64,000 bases of DNA from positions 25,123,501 through 25,187,500 of the forward strand of contig NC_073634.1 of the NCBI RefSeq assembly GCF_029407905.1, written 5' to 3'. A program made the translations under genes and the position numbers. The notes beneath the pieces are model-generated. The model had not been told where the DNA came from. It saw only the letters and a list, made by a program, of their open reading frames with translations, and did no database searches. The stretch is from Bubalus kerabau. Its lineage: Eukaryota; Chordata; Mammalia; Artiodactyla; Bovidae. Below, piece by piece: positions 1-12,349 of the stretch. Numbering within the stretch: position 1 is the stretch's first letter; each line of letters opens with the position of its first letter.

Positions 1-451
1 GAAAAGCAAGCATCCCAGTGGAGGTGGTGGTGAATTATTTTCAAGTGAAATTGCAGTGTAATGAGCCGAAAATAATACGTATCATTTCAGATGCCTATCC
101 TTAATGTTGAAATGGTAGAGTGGAAAAGAACATTTTATGTCTTCTAACAATGAATAAACTTGTTATTCATGAATAAATATTGATTACCTATCATGTGTAG
201 TTTAGTAAAAAGGAATTTTAGAATATGAAGGACAAATACTGCAGTCAAGAAAGGAATACTATAAATATTTTAGTAAGAAAGCAAATACATACAGATAACT
301 CATATATGGCAGAATACTGTATGATTAGTAATGTGATTAGAGCTGAGTTTTAGAATATTAATCTATCAGTGATCTCTAGAATAGGGTGGAATACAGATAG
401 TGGAAGCAACGAGACTAGAATATCAGTAAAAGTCTTGATTTTCAAAGTGGA
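1..451. other. Unassigned AT-rich stretch
   Basis: No repeat family or coding segment recognised. A 14-bp perfect palindrome (TTATTCATGAATAA) sits at 163-176. Confidence 0.5.
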
Positions 452-459
452 AATTAAAT

Positions 460-1118
460 CAGAGGACTAGCAAACTTTTTCTGTAAAGGATCAGGTCAGT
501 TCAGTTCAGTTCAGTTGCTCAGTCGTGTCTGACTCTTTGCGACTCCATGGATTGCAGCACACCAGGCTTCCCTGTCCATCACCAACTCCTGGAGCTTACT
601 CAAACTCATTCCATTGAGTCAGTGATGCTATCCAACCATCTCATATTCTGTTGTCCCCTTCTCCTCCTGCCTTCAATCTTTCCCAGCATCAGGGGTCTTT
701 TCCAATGAGTCAGTTCTTCACATCAGGTGGCCAAAGTTTTGGAGTTTCAGCTTCAACATCAGTCCTTCCAATGAATATTCAGGACTGATTTCCTTTAGGA
801 TGGACTGGTTGGATCTCCTTGCAGTCCAAGGGACTCTCAAGAGTCTTCTCCAACACCACAGTTCAAAAACATCAATTCTTCAGCACTCAGCTTTTTTTAT
901 AGTGCAACTCTAACATCCATACATGACCACTAGAAAAACCATAGCTACGGTTGTAAACGGTCAGATAATGAATATTTTTGGATTTGTGTGCCATATGGTC
1001 TCTGTAGTGTGCATGCAGCCATAGGCAATATGTAAATGAGTATGGCTGTTGTTTTCCAATAAAACTATACAGAGAAACAGGAAACAGCCCTGACTTGGCT
1101 GTACTTCTCCAACCCTTG
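460..1118. mobile_element. hAT (Charlie-type) non-autonomous DNA transposon, split by BovB
   Basis: The left end (CAGAGGACTAGCAAAC at 460) and the right end (CCAACCCTTG at 1109-1118) resemble the terminal inverted repeats of a common mammalian hAT/Charlie group. The body contains that group's 'ccatatggtctctg' block near 993. The element is flanked by an exact 8-bp duplication, AATTAAAT, at 452-459 and 1119-1126, which is the length expected of hAT transposition. A BovB copy at 495-951 interrupts it. No transposase coding is present. The exact family name was not determined. Confidence 0.75.
495..951 (-). mobile_element. BovB LINE (RTE) 3' end, 5'-truncated
   Basis: On the plus strand it begins with repeated TCAGT units (the minus-strand ACTGA tail) and runs through the end of the BovB reverse transcriptase reading frame, which has several disruptions. 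It is flanked by a slightly diverged 13-bp target duplication (TGTAAAGGATCAG at 482-494 and TGTAAACGGTCAG at 952-964). This places its insertion inside the hAT element at 460-1118. Confidence 0.9.
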
Positions 1119-1126
1119 AATTAAAT

Positions 1127-1679
1127 AAAGGAAGCATAGTCAACTGCTAATGAAAATATAAAATCTATGACTGTATCTTAAGGATCTGACAAATGCAATA
1201 TTTAGAAATATTAGCAGACAAATCATGGTTTACTTATTGCATTTAAGACAGAATTACTTGGATTTCCCAATCCAACAACAACAGGCTAGCTGGTTACTGA
1301 CCAATTCTTCCACTGGAAAAAAAAAGCCAGAAAAGCTGAGTATGTGAGTGTGTGTATGTGTGTGTATACATGTACATCAGAGAGCTACCAAAGAAGTAAG
1401 ACCCTATGGAGTTTAAAATATAGGGAGAATTAAAATATGTGACAATAGTACAAGAGGGGTAAATCACATCAATATGTTCAAAGATCCTTGCATTGTTCAT
1501 CAATTGATAAAAGTGTAAATTTAAATTATATTTTAACAAGAGTGCATGTGTAATTTCTATGGTTACCATTACAAAGATAATAAAAGAATGTATTATCTAG
1601 CTGGGAAGCTAATAAAGGGAAAAATAGAATAAAATATTAAAATAGTACTTAATACAGAACAAGGCAAGAAGATGAGAAA
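1127..1679. other. Unassigned AT-rich stretch
   Basis: No gene or recognised repeat. It contains a short TG-rich patch near 1345-1370. Confidence 0.4.
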
Positions 1680-1915
1680 AAAGAAATGTAGAACAGATAG
1701 GACAAAAAAAATCTACAATGGTAATTGGTAGATTTAAACCCAAATATATCAGTAATCATAGCAAATATAACTGAGTTAAATACACTAGAAGATAAAGGTT
1801 GTTCAACTCAATTAAAAAAAAATTCACCTGTATGTATGCTGTTTATAAGAGATATACCTTGTACACGGACAGGGCTACAGAAACATTCAAAGCAAAAGGG
1901 TATAACAAGTATATT
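1680..1915 (+). mobile_element. Old L1 ORF2 fragment
   Basis: The stretch resembles the part of L1 ORF2 just after the endonuclease domain, including 'gtagatttaaacccaaa' at 1727 and 'tatgctgtttataagagat' near 1837. It is heavily diverged and has no continuous reading frame. The ends are approximate. Confidence 0.65.
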
Positions 1916-3324
1916 TTAAACAGAGAAGATATTGGTGGTTGTGGCGGGTGGGGTTGGTGGTTTTGGATGGAGGGAATGGGTGAAGGTGGTCAAAGGATAC
2001 AAAGTTTCAGCTTCAGTAGGTTCTGGGATGTAATGCACAGTGTGGTGATGACTATCGTCACTGAGAAGGGCCAGTTTTGGTGACTCCCCCAAACTGTGAA
2101 AAATCAGTCCCTTAAAGTTATAATCCAAGTAATTTGACCCATCTGTAGTGACAACATCAAATAAATTTGGGCTTTTCAGTAAATGTGGTAGAAATGTAGC
2201 CAGATTTTTGAGTAAATAGAGCTTTGAAATATAGGTACCCTCAAGCTCTTTACCCTCTTCTGCTAATATTTTCCTTTAATTTTTCCATAAAAGGAGGGGG
2301 AAGCACAGCATCCACTCATGGTTTCTTCCGCAGAGGTCACCCTCCACACCTTGTTACTTGCAGCACCCACTGAGATTGGCCACAGGATCACGAGGGGGAG
2401 GCCTGTCTTGTACTTGCTGTCCCTTTTTCATTTCTTCACTGTAGAGAATCCACATTTGCTTATGCCTGAGTGCTGTTGACATAAATATTATGGTGGATGT
2501 GTAGGAAAATGAATGTGTACTTTTTTGAGAAAGGACAGAGGAAAAGCAGAGAAGACAGAAGGCAATTACCCCATTAAAGGATTATGGCTGAAGCCCCAGT
2601 ACCTCAGGGTATTTGACAGAGTCTTGCTGCAGGTGCCCAGACATTAGGGAAATGCCTGAATAGCACCCCGTGTGTGGAGAATAAGGTGACCCCAAAGGAG
2701 CCAGAAGTGGGTGTATATTACATGCAGGCTTCAGACAGTCTATAAACTTCTAGAAACAACTAAGAAGAATTGTGGTCAGAGGGTAAATATCATGAGGGGT
2801 GGGGACTTGGGGGATGAGATAAATGTGAATTTTTATTTTGAATGTGATGATTTTCTTCTCCCTCTTGAACAAAACATCCTCTTCTGCATCAGTGGAAAAA
2901 TTGAAGTTTGATATTATTTTTAACTAGAATCTGATCCTCCTGTCCTTTGTCTGGAGCCATGGGGCTAACAGGCTGAGCTACCGTCAGGGCGTGACTGACT
3001 AATTTTTTGTGAGGAATCATGTCCTGTATCCATCATCTATATGTGCAATTCCATGGACTGGGTAGGTAGGGTCATTTAGTTTCTTAACAACTTGATTCTC
3101 TTTCTACTGTAGAAACTACCAGAAAGAATTATACTCACATGGTCAGAGGCTACTTAAGAATCTGTTAAGTACACAGTAACTATTTTGACTTTTTAAGGAT
3201 TTTCTTAATTCAGAGCAGAAACATGGAGGATGAGGTAATGAAACTTTCTCTGGTTTGAACAGTCATTTCATATGCTTCTTAAAGTCATTGTTTTTTATTT
3301 TTTAGTATGGACCATTTTTTAAAG
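1916..3324. other. Unassigned stretch with a G-rich patch
   Basis: No gene recognised. 1940-1980 is G-rich on the plus strand, with G-runs at 1945-1947, 1950-1953, 1972-1974 and 1978-1980. One loop is long, so it is only a weak quadruplex candidate. The rest looks single-copy. Confidence 0.4.
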
Positions 3325-3480
3325 CCTTTATTGAATTTGTTACAATATTGCTTCTGTTTGTTTTTTTTTACGTTTGGGGTTTTTGGCCATGATGCATATG
3401 AGATCTTAGCTCGCTGACCAGGCCTTATGCCCTACTTTGGAAGACAAAATCTTAACCATTGGACCACCAGGGGAGTCCTC
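3325..3480 (-). mobile_element. CHR-type tRNA-derived SINE
   Basis: On the plus strand it shows the antisense pattern typical of cetartiodactyl CHR SINEs: a T-rich start with 'acaatattgcttctg', then 'gatcttagctcgctgacca', and ending 'ttggaccaccaggggagtcc'. Age appears moderate because several positions are altered. Confidence 0.75.
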
Positions 3481-5117
3481 GTCATTGTTTGATATTAGGA
3501 AAAATATTTTTAAAGATTCTACAGTGATTTAACTCTTATATCCGAATGTAGGCTTAAGGAACCATAGTTGTGTGAATTACATCTTAAACTGGGTGTGATG
3601 TTCATAGTTTATGTAGTCAAGAGGTGTAAGTGTAGGATTGCAAGAGAAACCATCAGTATATTATTTCCAGTTTTGGGGAACATTTTTCAAGTTTAGAAGA
3701 CTTTAGGATGGTTTTGAAGGCATGAAAAGCTAAATGATAGGGATGATACCTTGCTTCTCAGTATTAGGTCTGTCAGCATCCCCTCTGCTCTCTGTTCCTA
3801 TTGTTGTTTTCTCATGATCGAGGTCATGCTGTCATGAAATAAAAATAGCTTCTCCTCTCAATATAAATTTGACTGGATATAAAGTCTGTATTAATAATTA
3901 AGCTCAGAAGTTCCTGAATGTATATCGGTTCTCTTTAGTTTATTTTGCATGGTTAAAGTTCCCATTATTTTGTAAGTGGGTTTTTTATTAAGCAACTCTT
4001 ACAATTGCCTTAAACCTGACACATATATTGTCCTCAGTCACTGGAAAGGTTTCGTGAGTCATTTGAGAACAGAGGCAATTCTATATTCTGGAGATCAACT
4101 TTACATCCATATTTTGATTTTTACCAGCGATGAAAATTAGTTAGGTACTGAAAACTAAACATGATACTTTGCCAGAGATTCATCTGGGTACTAAAAGTAA
4201 TTTATATTTTCCCTATTTTCTCTGCTCATCTTTTTCTGAGATAATGTTTCCTTCATGGTATGTGTTTGGGCAGGCATGATTTTCATCTTAAATCTATCCA
4301 TATCTTTGGAAACTAGCTTGAATGGTAGTATTAGGAAACTCAGGGTTTTTCCTGATCCGAATTCTCAAATGTGTCCCGATGCTTTGTTGAAAGAACATAT
4401 GGGAGAGATTTGGGGCTAATCTCCCCAAATACCTGAGTTTGAATTTGCCAGGAGAGGATTATGGGTTCTTTTCTGAGCCACTAGGGGAGGCTCTCTTGAT
4501 ATGGAAACCACCAGGAGCTAAGGGAAAGTTCGCACACCTGTGTCTTCCCTCAAACCCCAAAGACTTGAGAGACATGACTAGGGTTCCTAATCCAATCCTA
4601 AGAGATCCAGACTAAGTTCTATGCAAGAGTTATGTCTTGGATGACATAACTGTTAATTAAGAGAGGGCTCAGCAGAACCCTTCTGGGGTTCTGAAACACC
4701 ACCTCTCAGTAAGAGGCCAGGACCCACACAGGCTGGAGGGAATGGCTAAGGGATGGCCTGACTTTGCTGATCAGTATACCTGCCAGGCTGGGAACTCTCT
4801 TGAGAAAGGGCTAAGTCCCAATTGTCAGCTTAAGAGCTTAAAGCTTAAGACTTGTGGGAAGGCCACAAATTTGGGGGTTTATTGTACTAGTCACCAAGGA
4901 AGAGGAATAGCAATTATATCCTAAAATACTGGAGATGTAAAAGCAGGGTCTTGAGTCAGTTATAGAGTTCCTTAGATTTTTGGCTGTGTGGATGCAGCAT
5001 TCAGAAAGAGGGTTTTCCACAAAAAGTGCTTATTCCTATAAAGAGTGACACATGGTTCTCTCTTTCTACCTGAGTGAAGAAGCCCTGTAGGCATTTCCTC
5101 TGCGCTGCGCTTAAGAG

Positions 5118-5119
<2 letters not shown>
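3481..5119. other. Unassigned stretch
   Basis: No gene, RNA or recognised repeat. The open frame at 4742-4924 (60 codons) has no homology that I recognise and is short enough to be chance. Confidence 0.4.

Positions 5120-5185
<66 letters not shown>
5120..5185. repeat. Compound (GT)n(TA)n microsatellite
   Basis: About 16 GT units run directly into about 17 TA units without interruption. Long pure runs of this kind are usually length-polymorphic. Confidence 0.97.
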
Positions 5186-5188
<3 letters not shown>

Positions 5189-5975
5189 TTATATTCTCCT
5201 GGGAGCTCCTGAAGCACCTCTGAGGCTGGCCTTCCCCAGAATCTGTTCATAGAGCCTGCAGAGAGGGTTTTAATGCAGGTAATCAAGAACTCTCGTTTAC
5301 AGCCAAAATCAAACTGTTTTGCCGCAAGCCCAGCCAACAAAATAGCACACTGTTGGCAGGAGACAATCATTGCTCTAATATCTTTCAGGCTTCCAAAGTT
5401 GAAAACACTTCAGTAAAACTGCTGTTCTATGCAAAAAAAAAAAAAAAAAAAAATCAACTTTTAGACCTGAACTATTTTACAGGGCACCCGCCCAATCAGA
5501 TCTTGTGTGAGGTGAGGTTGTTCATGGTGATACACGACTCAGATCTGTTATTTCCTAATTTCCTATCTCTATCCTTCTGTGGCTCATGCTTCTTATGCAC
5601 TCCATATTGTGTTCCTCTTGCCCCTTCCCACTCAGATACTTTTTATCTAGGCTGTTGTCTTTGTTAGCATTTTTCTGGACCAGTCTTTCTCCCTGTTTTC
5701 AGCTTCTGCATCAAAATGTTCCCTTCCCGTGTACCTTTCCCACAGCACCTTGACAGATGGTTTGCTTTCTTATCAAGCATTAGATATTTAGGATTTTTTT
5801 TCAAGACATTTATTTATGCTAGCAGTGAAATCAGACAATAGGCCAACTTTGGGTTTATAGTTATACAGCTTTGCTTCATTTTAAAGCAGCTAGCAATCAT
5901 GCAGAGAAGTTAAATAATAAACGTAGGCTTTCAGTGGTCAGAGCTTTATTAATTTTATGACTTTATTAGTAGGAA
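5186..5975. other. Unassigned stretch with a 21-base A run
   Basis: No gene recognised. An uninterrupted A run lies at 5433-5453, but I could not identify a retrotransposed body attached to it. Confidence 0.4.
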
Positions 5976-6086
5976 TGCTAGTTGCTCAGTCATGTCTGAC
6001 TCTTTGTGACCTCATGGACAGAGGAGTCTGTCTGGTCTCCTGCACTGCAGGCAGTTTCTTTATGCCTGAGCCACCAGGGAAGCCCT
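5976..6086 (-). mobile_element. Bov-tA SINE, internally deleted
   Basis: Antisense pattern: 'gttgctcagtcatgtctgac', then 'ctgcactgcaggcag', and ending 'gccaccagggaagccc'. About half of the element's usual central part is missing, so the two ends are joined. Confidence 0.85.
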
Positions 6087-6117
6087 ATAGATTAATTAAT
6101 TAATAATTTTTTTTGAT

Positions 6118-6215
6118 GCATTCAATTGCTCAACAAGTAACTATTGTGTATACGCTGCATGAGAAAAGTGAGATTTCGTTTTTACCCTTGCAGAGCTTCT
6201 AGTCTAATGGAAAAG
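6118..6215 (-). mobile_element. L2 LINE 3' fragment
   Basis: Antisense L2 pattern: 'attcaattgctcaacaagta' followed by 'cagagcttctagtctaatgg'. Old and diverged; boundaries approximate. Confidence 0.5.
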
Positions 6216-7779
6216 CTGGCAGTATTCAAATTATCATGAAACAGATGGAAAATTACAACTGTAAAAATACTATGAGCATGCATTATAAAGAGAATTGATA
6301 TCATATGAAGGCAAGAGAAGCTCCTCTGAGTAAGACTTGAGATAAGTTCTGATGGAAGACTACATATAGAGCCGTGATTACATTTGCATCTTTTTGCTGC
6401 TTGACCAAGCCTATCTTTAGCGTCACAAAGGGACGAGGACAATTGTAGTGAGATGAGCCCATGAGGTAGGCATACTCCCTTTCCACTGCCTCAATGATTC
6501 TACTGTTGATGAAAATTCAAAGCTAAAATATTAGAAGAATATAGGTGTTCATGCTTTCTTTTAAATTTTACTATCATTGTGAGATTTGAGAGTTCTGTTT
6601 ACATTTGATATTTCCCTTATATCTAAATATTAGTAACCCATTGATAGGTAGGATTTGATTGCCCCTGAGATTCAACGGTATAACTCCAAATAAATTGATG
6701 GAAACAGATAGAAATTGATTGCAGTGTCTTGTCATGTACTTCAATGAGAAAAAATGTGCATATCTCTGCAAGATTCTGTATTTAAGCACTGCTATGGTCT
6801 CTGTTTTAGAAGACATAGGAGGAAGTAGCATGCGAGGAAAACTGAAGGAAGACTCCAGTTATTATTAAGGTCATACAGGGGCTATTGGAAAAAGCCTCTT
6901 GTTTGTGTATGTCATAATGACAAAGGACCAATGCATCCCTTCTTTAATTCGTCATGCTTGCTCTGAGAGCAAAGTATATAGAAGCAGTGAGCTGTTAAAT
7001 ACAGGAGCTTCACATTGTTATAATTTTCTAGTGCATGTGCTCAAAACAGCATTTTAAATGTTAATGGTACCATTAATTCCCAAACTCTACTTTCAAATTT
7101 AGAATCACCTATTCTTCTGCAAGGTTGAAACCTGACTTTCCATTGTGTGGCATAAAAATGTCTCAACTTTTTGATTTGTTTTTCAAGGGAAAGATGATTT
7201 AAATGTGCTTCGGTGCCCTTTCTCCTGTCTCAAAGATGCTCAAGGGGTTTTTAATCTTAAAATTTCCATTTCAATTAAGTCTGAAGCTGCATAGCCAAGA
7301 TTGCTGGCAAACTCTCCCTTCCTTCATCTTTTACTTCTTTCCTCACTTCCACACCCCTTATTCTGAAAGTCTCTGGGACTAACCAGGCAAAGTCATGTGT
7401 GATAGTCTCATGGCAGCCTTGTTTTTCTGGGTTCATTTTCTTGTGTTCTCACTGTTTTGCTAGGATTTGCTTTGTTCACCACTTGTTGAAGTGAACTTTT
7501 AAGTGGAAAGACTGTGATGCCATTTGGAGGGCACCAATATAGTATGTTTTTAGGTCCATAAGAAACACCTTCAATCACTACTACCAAATAGCCTCCTTTT
7601 GAATTCTAGCATGAAGTTCCAAACTCCTGTGTTCGTTATGGAGTCAAAGCATTGAAGTGTGGGCCTAGATGTGACCAGCAATCTTCCAGTGAGGACTTGG
7701 ATATAGGAAAAGGTAAGTGAAGTGGACAAAGAAACCACGAATACATGAAAAATGAAATTAAATTACATGAATTCATGTA
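6216..7779. other. Unassigned stretch
   Basis: No gene or recognised repeat. All open frames are short and lack recognisable domains. Confidence 0.4.
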
Positions 7780-7895
7780 ACATTTAACAGTCACCAAATT
7801 AATGCCTCTTATGATACTCACTCTTCTAGGCCCTGAGGATAAAATTGAACAATACAAACGAGGTCCTTTTCTTTATAGACTACAGTTTTAAGTGA
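7780..7895 (-). mobile_element. L2 LINE 3' fragment
   Basis: The order 'ctcttctaggccctgagga', then an 'acaatacaaacgaggtcc' block, then 'tagactacagtttt' matches the antisense L2 3' end in layout. Strongly diverged. Confidence 0.4.
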
Positions 7896-9589
7896 ATTAA
7901 TATAGTGACTCAAGACAATTCCCATTTTTGGCCAACACTTCTGTGCCAAATGAATAGTATCATTTTAAATATGTGGATCATACATCTTAGGGGCTTAGGA
8001 TTATATCAGATTCATGAGTGACTTTATACGTGTACCAAGCATTGTCTGCAGGACTGACTGAACACATCAAAGTGTAGTTGTTGTGTTGGAGTCTGTGTCC
8101 TGGTTTAATCTCAAATAGATGTTACTTGGATAGTCGAAGTGTTTTGTTATAGATAGAAGAAGATATAGATTCACTGAAGAGGGGGATTCTATATAATAAT
8201 GGCCCTGGGTTCGGGACTTAGAACTAGTGGTTGGTTGGTTTATTTTTGCTCCAGGGTTATGTGGAAAAAATGAACTGGCTTTCATTTCATGCTTCATTGG
8301 CACAGCAGACCACACAGGTCTCTTTTCCTCTCTGTTAGGGTCACAGATCTAACAGCACTTTATCACAACTGGCCCCACAACACAGTGCTTATTAAGCAGT
8401 TGCAAAATAACCTGTGAAAGAGGGGAAATACCTACAGTCATCTCTTTTTCACACCAAAGCAAAACACGAGGCGCCCTGCTTTGAACATCCACCACAATGT
8501 AGACTCCTGATCAGCTCATGGATGACTTGAGGGAAAGCAAGGATGAGGCAAGATGTTGGCATTTTAATGGGGAGACTGACAGTGATGATGTGACATCCAC
8601 TCTGACGTTGGTACCGAGCAGACCTGTTCTGCACTTAGACCAGTACTAACTTATACCGGTATTAACCGTTGCAGAGCATGTCTTAACCAGCAGTGAGACC
8701 AGAAACAGTTAAAGACATTCCATCATGATATTATTATACATAAATACATGAGGAGTTGAATAGCAGGCAAGACACTGGTTCCTACTGAAGGCAAGACCAG
8801 ATGGTCAGCACTCCTTAGTAGTTCTGTTTAGGTATGTTACATATTTCATAGCTCTAGCCTGGAAGATCAGATTTCAAAATTCTTGCTCAGCTCATGGTGA
8901 AAAAAACAAACAAACATGAAGAGGCAATATAAGTTTTAAAAGCTTATTCTATTATAGTGCTTTCAAAAGTTATCTCAGAAAAGGAAATAAAGAGAGATTT
9001 TGCAATTCATTTGACCAAACTATAGAGGTGATGAAAATAGCTCTAAAACTATACAGTCTTCAGGAAGTACAGCTCCAAAGATAGGGGGCTGCAGCCTGAG
9101 TGTTCAGTGTCTTTGACTTACTACTTCCAGCAAAGGGCTGCAGACTGATTTGTAATGCTGCTGTCTATCATTTTCGAAATCCCATTGGTTAATGGTGGAA
9201 GCTGCTAATATGAGCCGGAACATTCTGGATAATAAATACTATGTAAGGGATGGGGGAATTATTGCAAAGAAAGCTGTTAGAACAAAAGAATTTAGGCAGT
9301 ATTGTGTCTCTTGGCTAAAATTGCTGTGCCTGAAGAAAAAAATATTATCCCAAGCTGAAAAGAATGTCAGCATTGTTAACAGACATTGACTTGTTTCAAT
9401 TCTGAAAGTTGATTTTTCTCAATACTGGGGTAGATTTTAAGCAGGTTTATGTGGGCTGTAAAGTAAAACCAACAAGCAAAAGCAACACATTCTATTTTTG
9501 ACTATTCTCACCAGGTACTTTTATATTATTTCAGAATTGTCAGTATTAATTCCAGCATGTCTTATTATTAGAACATACATAGAAATGAA
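7896..9589. other. Unassigned stretch
   Basis: No gene recognised. The 65-codon frame at 9192-9389 has no identifiable domain and no supporting signals. Confidence 0.4.
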
Positions 9590-9840
9590 TCATACTAATC
9601 TCAAGATTGTGATTACCTCTGGGTAGAAAGAAAGGAAGTGGACTGGAGAGGAGTTAATAGAAGACTTCAGTAATTTCTGCAATATTTTATTTCTTAAAAT
9701 GAAAGAAAACAAACAATATTTGAAACACTGGCTATATGTCAACATTTGTTCATGTGGGTTCACATGGGCTCATTATTCTTTATACTTTTCCATACGTTTG
9801 AAATATTTTGGGCTTAAAAGTCATTAAAAGAGAATAAAAA
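9590..9840 (+). mobile_element. Possible old L1 3' untranslated fragment
   Basis: The segment 'gattacctctgggtagaaag', a long 'attttatttctt' stretch and a terminal A-rich part resemble the 3' ends of older L1 subfamilies. Weak similarity by eye only. Confidence 0.35.
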
Positions 9841-10438
9841 TTCTATCTCTGAATGCTTATGTTAGCAAAAGAATGAAGTTTGGTGGGCATCATGTGTTCC
9901 CTAGGATACTGCTTGATAATTTTCCAGGGACTGTCATGAATCTGTTACCTGTTTTTAATTAATTTTAATTTTATCTGTTTTTAATTAATCCCAGGGCAGG
10001 TATTGGCAAATTACTCAGAGCTATCACAACATAGTCCGCTTTAACTTACCACCTCTTCAATGTAAATAAAGGCAAATGTCAGTTGCATTTGTAGCCCAAG
10101 AAAAAGTACATATCACCACTTGAAGTTATGTCTGTGTGTGCCTGTTTGTGGGAGTGCTTTTATGCTTGACACTTCATAACTAGTCAAAATTTTTTTTTTG
10201 TATCAGTATTCATCCCCCCCCCCCATCAAAGTTATGCGTTTTCCCTATATTTTTTGTCACTTTCTAAAACATATTTTGTGTTTTATTATTGACTAAGCAT
10301 ATAACTTTTACCATTTGGGGGGAAAACGTTTGCTAAAACATTTACTCTTGACAAATACTAATATTAATCTTCTCACAGATATTCTTAGATTTATGTATAG
10401 AGAGTATTTTAAATGCTTTTAGAAGCATGCTCTTCTCA
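9841..10438. other. Unassigned AT-rich stretch
   Basis: No gene recognised. It contains an 11-base C run at 10214-10224 close to a T run near 10190-10199. Confidence 0.4.
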
Positions 10439-10450
10439 TATTCTGAGTGC

Positions 10451-10563
10451 TGCTGCTACTGCTAAGTCACTTCAGTCGTGTCCGACTCTGTGCGACCCCA
10501 TAGACGGCAGCCCACCAGGCTCCCCCGTCCCTGGGATTCTCCAGGCAAGAACACTGGAGTGGG
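10451..10563 (-). mobile_element. BOV-A2-type SINE monomer
   Basis: Antisense BOV-A sequence beginning with the complement of an AGC tail ('tgctgctgctactgc') and ending at 'cactggagtggg'. A perfect 12-bp target duplication, TATTCTGAGTGC, flanks it at 10439-10450 and 10564-10575, so this is a complete short insertion and not a fragment of a longer copy. Confidence 0.93.
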
Positions 10564-10575
10564 TATTCTGAGTGC

Positions 10576-11142
10576 AGGGTTTGTTAAAAGTATTTTCTTT
10601 AAATATTTTTAAAAAGAAAAAGTAAATTATTTTCTTTACATTTTAATAGATAGTAAGTAGATAGATAAAATCCGATTTCTCACTTTAATACACCTCTATG
10701 TGTAGTGTAGATTTTAGCAAGCAGAAACGTAGAGAAACAACCGCTCTGATTGTAGAGGAGTGGTGTGCACATGCTTCCTAACCCACTAGGTGGCGCTGTG
10801 GAGAGCCAGCGCTTTTCTGATCTGGCTAAACGGGGCTACCTGCAACATCAAGAAAATTATATCTTTGCTCAGTAAATAGTATTGGGATGTAAATGTCCAA
10901 AAAAAAGAAACTAAAGTGATACAAGAACTTCATCTTAATATTGCAGGAAAGAAGGTGGGGGAACTTAGAGGTTTGATCTTCATCAAAAAACATATACTTG
11001 ATAAGATGGGTTAGATTTTTTTCTTCCTTCAGAAATAACCCTTTTTTTAAAAACTAAAAATTAACTTTATTCAGAATAACTTGGTGTTTTCTCTGATGCG
11101 TGGTCAATTCAGGGATGCTGATATATTGAATATAATATAATA
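10576..11142. other. Unassigned AT-rich stretch
   Basis: No gene or recognised repeat. The segment near 10785-10815 is locally more GC-rich than its surroundings. Confidence 0.4.
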
Positions 11143-11260
11143 GGACATGAGTTTGAGTAAACTCCGGGAGTTGATGATGGACAGGGAGGCCTGGTGTGCT
11201 GCGATTCATGGGGTCGTAAACAGTCGGACACGACTGAACGACTGAACTGAACTGAACTGA
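11143..11260 (+). mobile_element. BovB LINE 3' terminal fragment
   Basis: Sense-strand BovB end: 'gacatgagtttgagtaaact', then 'gacagggaggcctgg', the conserved 'tcatggggtcg' block, and a terminal run of ACTGA units at 11241-11260. Only about the last 118 bp are present. Confidence 0.92.
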
Positions 11261-11334
11261 TGCATATATAGAGCTCTCATATACGTGGTCGATTTTTACC
11301 ATAAGCCTTTGATGCAGATAAATGTGTAATTTTT

Positions 11335-11455
11335 AAGATGAGGAAATGAGGTTCAGAGATAGCATGTCTTTTAGTGTTGCTCAACTAGTGTGTAGAGGAA
11401 CTGGGGTCAGATCCAGGATTTCTGACTCCAAAATATGTCCTCTTTCTTTCACTGG
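11335..11455 (-). mobile_element. MIR SINE fragment
   Basis: Antisense MIR layout: 'gatgaggaaatgaggttcag', then 'tcagatccaggatttctgac'. Ancient and diverged. Confidence 0.55.
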
Positions 11456-11758
11456 GCCATACATCCTGGGTCCAGTGTAAAGATGAAACAAAACAAAAAA
11501 CTGTTCTCTAGAAATTTATGTCTGAGTCAAACAGATGTCTGACACAAATTTCTTTCAGAGTACCATACTCACTTGTACCTAAGAAAACACCTCCTTTCTA
11601 ATATGAATATTTGTTTATTCAAGTCATAGAGGTCAATTTAGTAATAAATGTCTTAGTATCCAAAAAGAACACTTTATCTTCTTTTGTACAGTATTTCAAA
11701 TTATAAATAATTTTGCATAGCATATAATTTCTAATTCTAATTCTACAACAATTTGAAG
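11456..11758. other. Unassigned stretch
   Basis: No gene or recognised repeat in this 300-bp AT-rich interval between a MIR and a BOV-A2. Confidence 0.4.
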
Positions 11759-11981
11759 TGTGGAGCCTGGTGGGCTCCAGTCCATGGGGTCGCTGGGAGT
11801 CAGGCATGACTAAGCTACTTCACTTTTGCTTTTCGCTTTCATGCGTTGGAGAGGGAAATGGCAACCCAGTCCAGTGCTCTTGCCTGGAGAATCCCAGGGA
11901 TGGGGGAGCCTGGTGGGCTGCCGTCTATGGGGTCACACAGAGTCGGACATGACTCAAGTGACTTAGCAGCAGCAGCAGCAG
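11759..11981 (+). mobile_element. BOV-A2 SINE, first monomer truncated
   Basis: Two related BOV-A monomers in tandem. The first lacks its start and opens at 'tggagcctggtgggctccag'. The second, from about 11850, is complete and ends in an (AGC)n tail at 11968-11981. The linker between monomers carries the usual 'cacttttgcttttcgctttc' block. Confidence 0.93.
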
Positions 11982-12349
11982 GATATCACAAATAAGTAAA
12001 TGAAAATGCCAACTCCTAAGAGATCCAACTTGAATTTGGAATATCTTATTCTAAGGTGATTGTATCTATCAACTTCATGACTCTTTACATTGTTTATTAA
12101 TTTCATCCACTTTCTTTTCAGTTATTTTTCTTTGGTTGATGTTATTTTAACCCTTTTAAGGCACAATAGCGATGGTGAGGGAAATGGTGTATCATTATAA
12201 CCTGTGGATGTATGTGCATTTTGAAAGAATAACTATGATCATACAACAGTTCTATATTTAATAACAAAATATAATAATTCATATTTGGAAAGTAAAAAGA
12301 GTGCCTATTATTTTTGTAATATAAACTACCAAAGGGAATGCCTAGCAAA
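11982..12349. other. Unassigned AT-rich stretch
   Basis: No gene or recognised repeat. Confidence 0.4.

Noticed and set aside
4972..5370. 132-codon minus-strand frame containing Ile-Tyr and Thr-His repeats
   Set aside because: The central part is the translated (GT)n(TA)n microsatellite, and neither flank is recognisable.
10439..10575. Short direct repeats with a spacer, as in a CRISPR unit
   Set aside because: The repeats are a SINE target duplication. The window is mammalian and has no CRISPR array.
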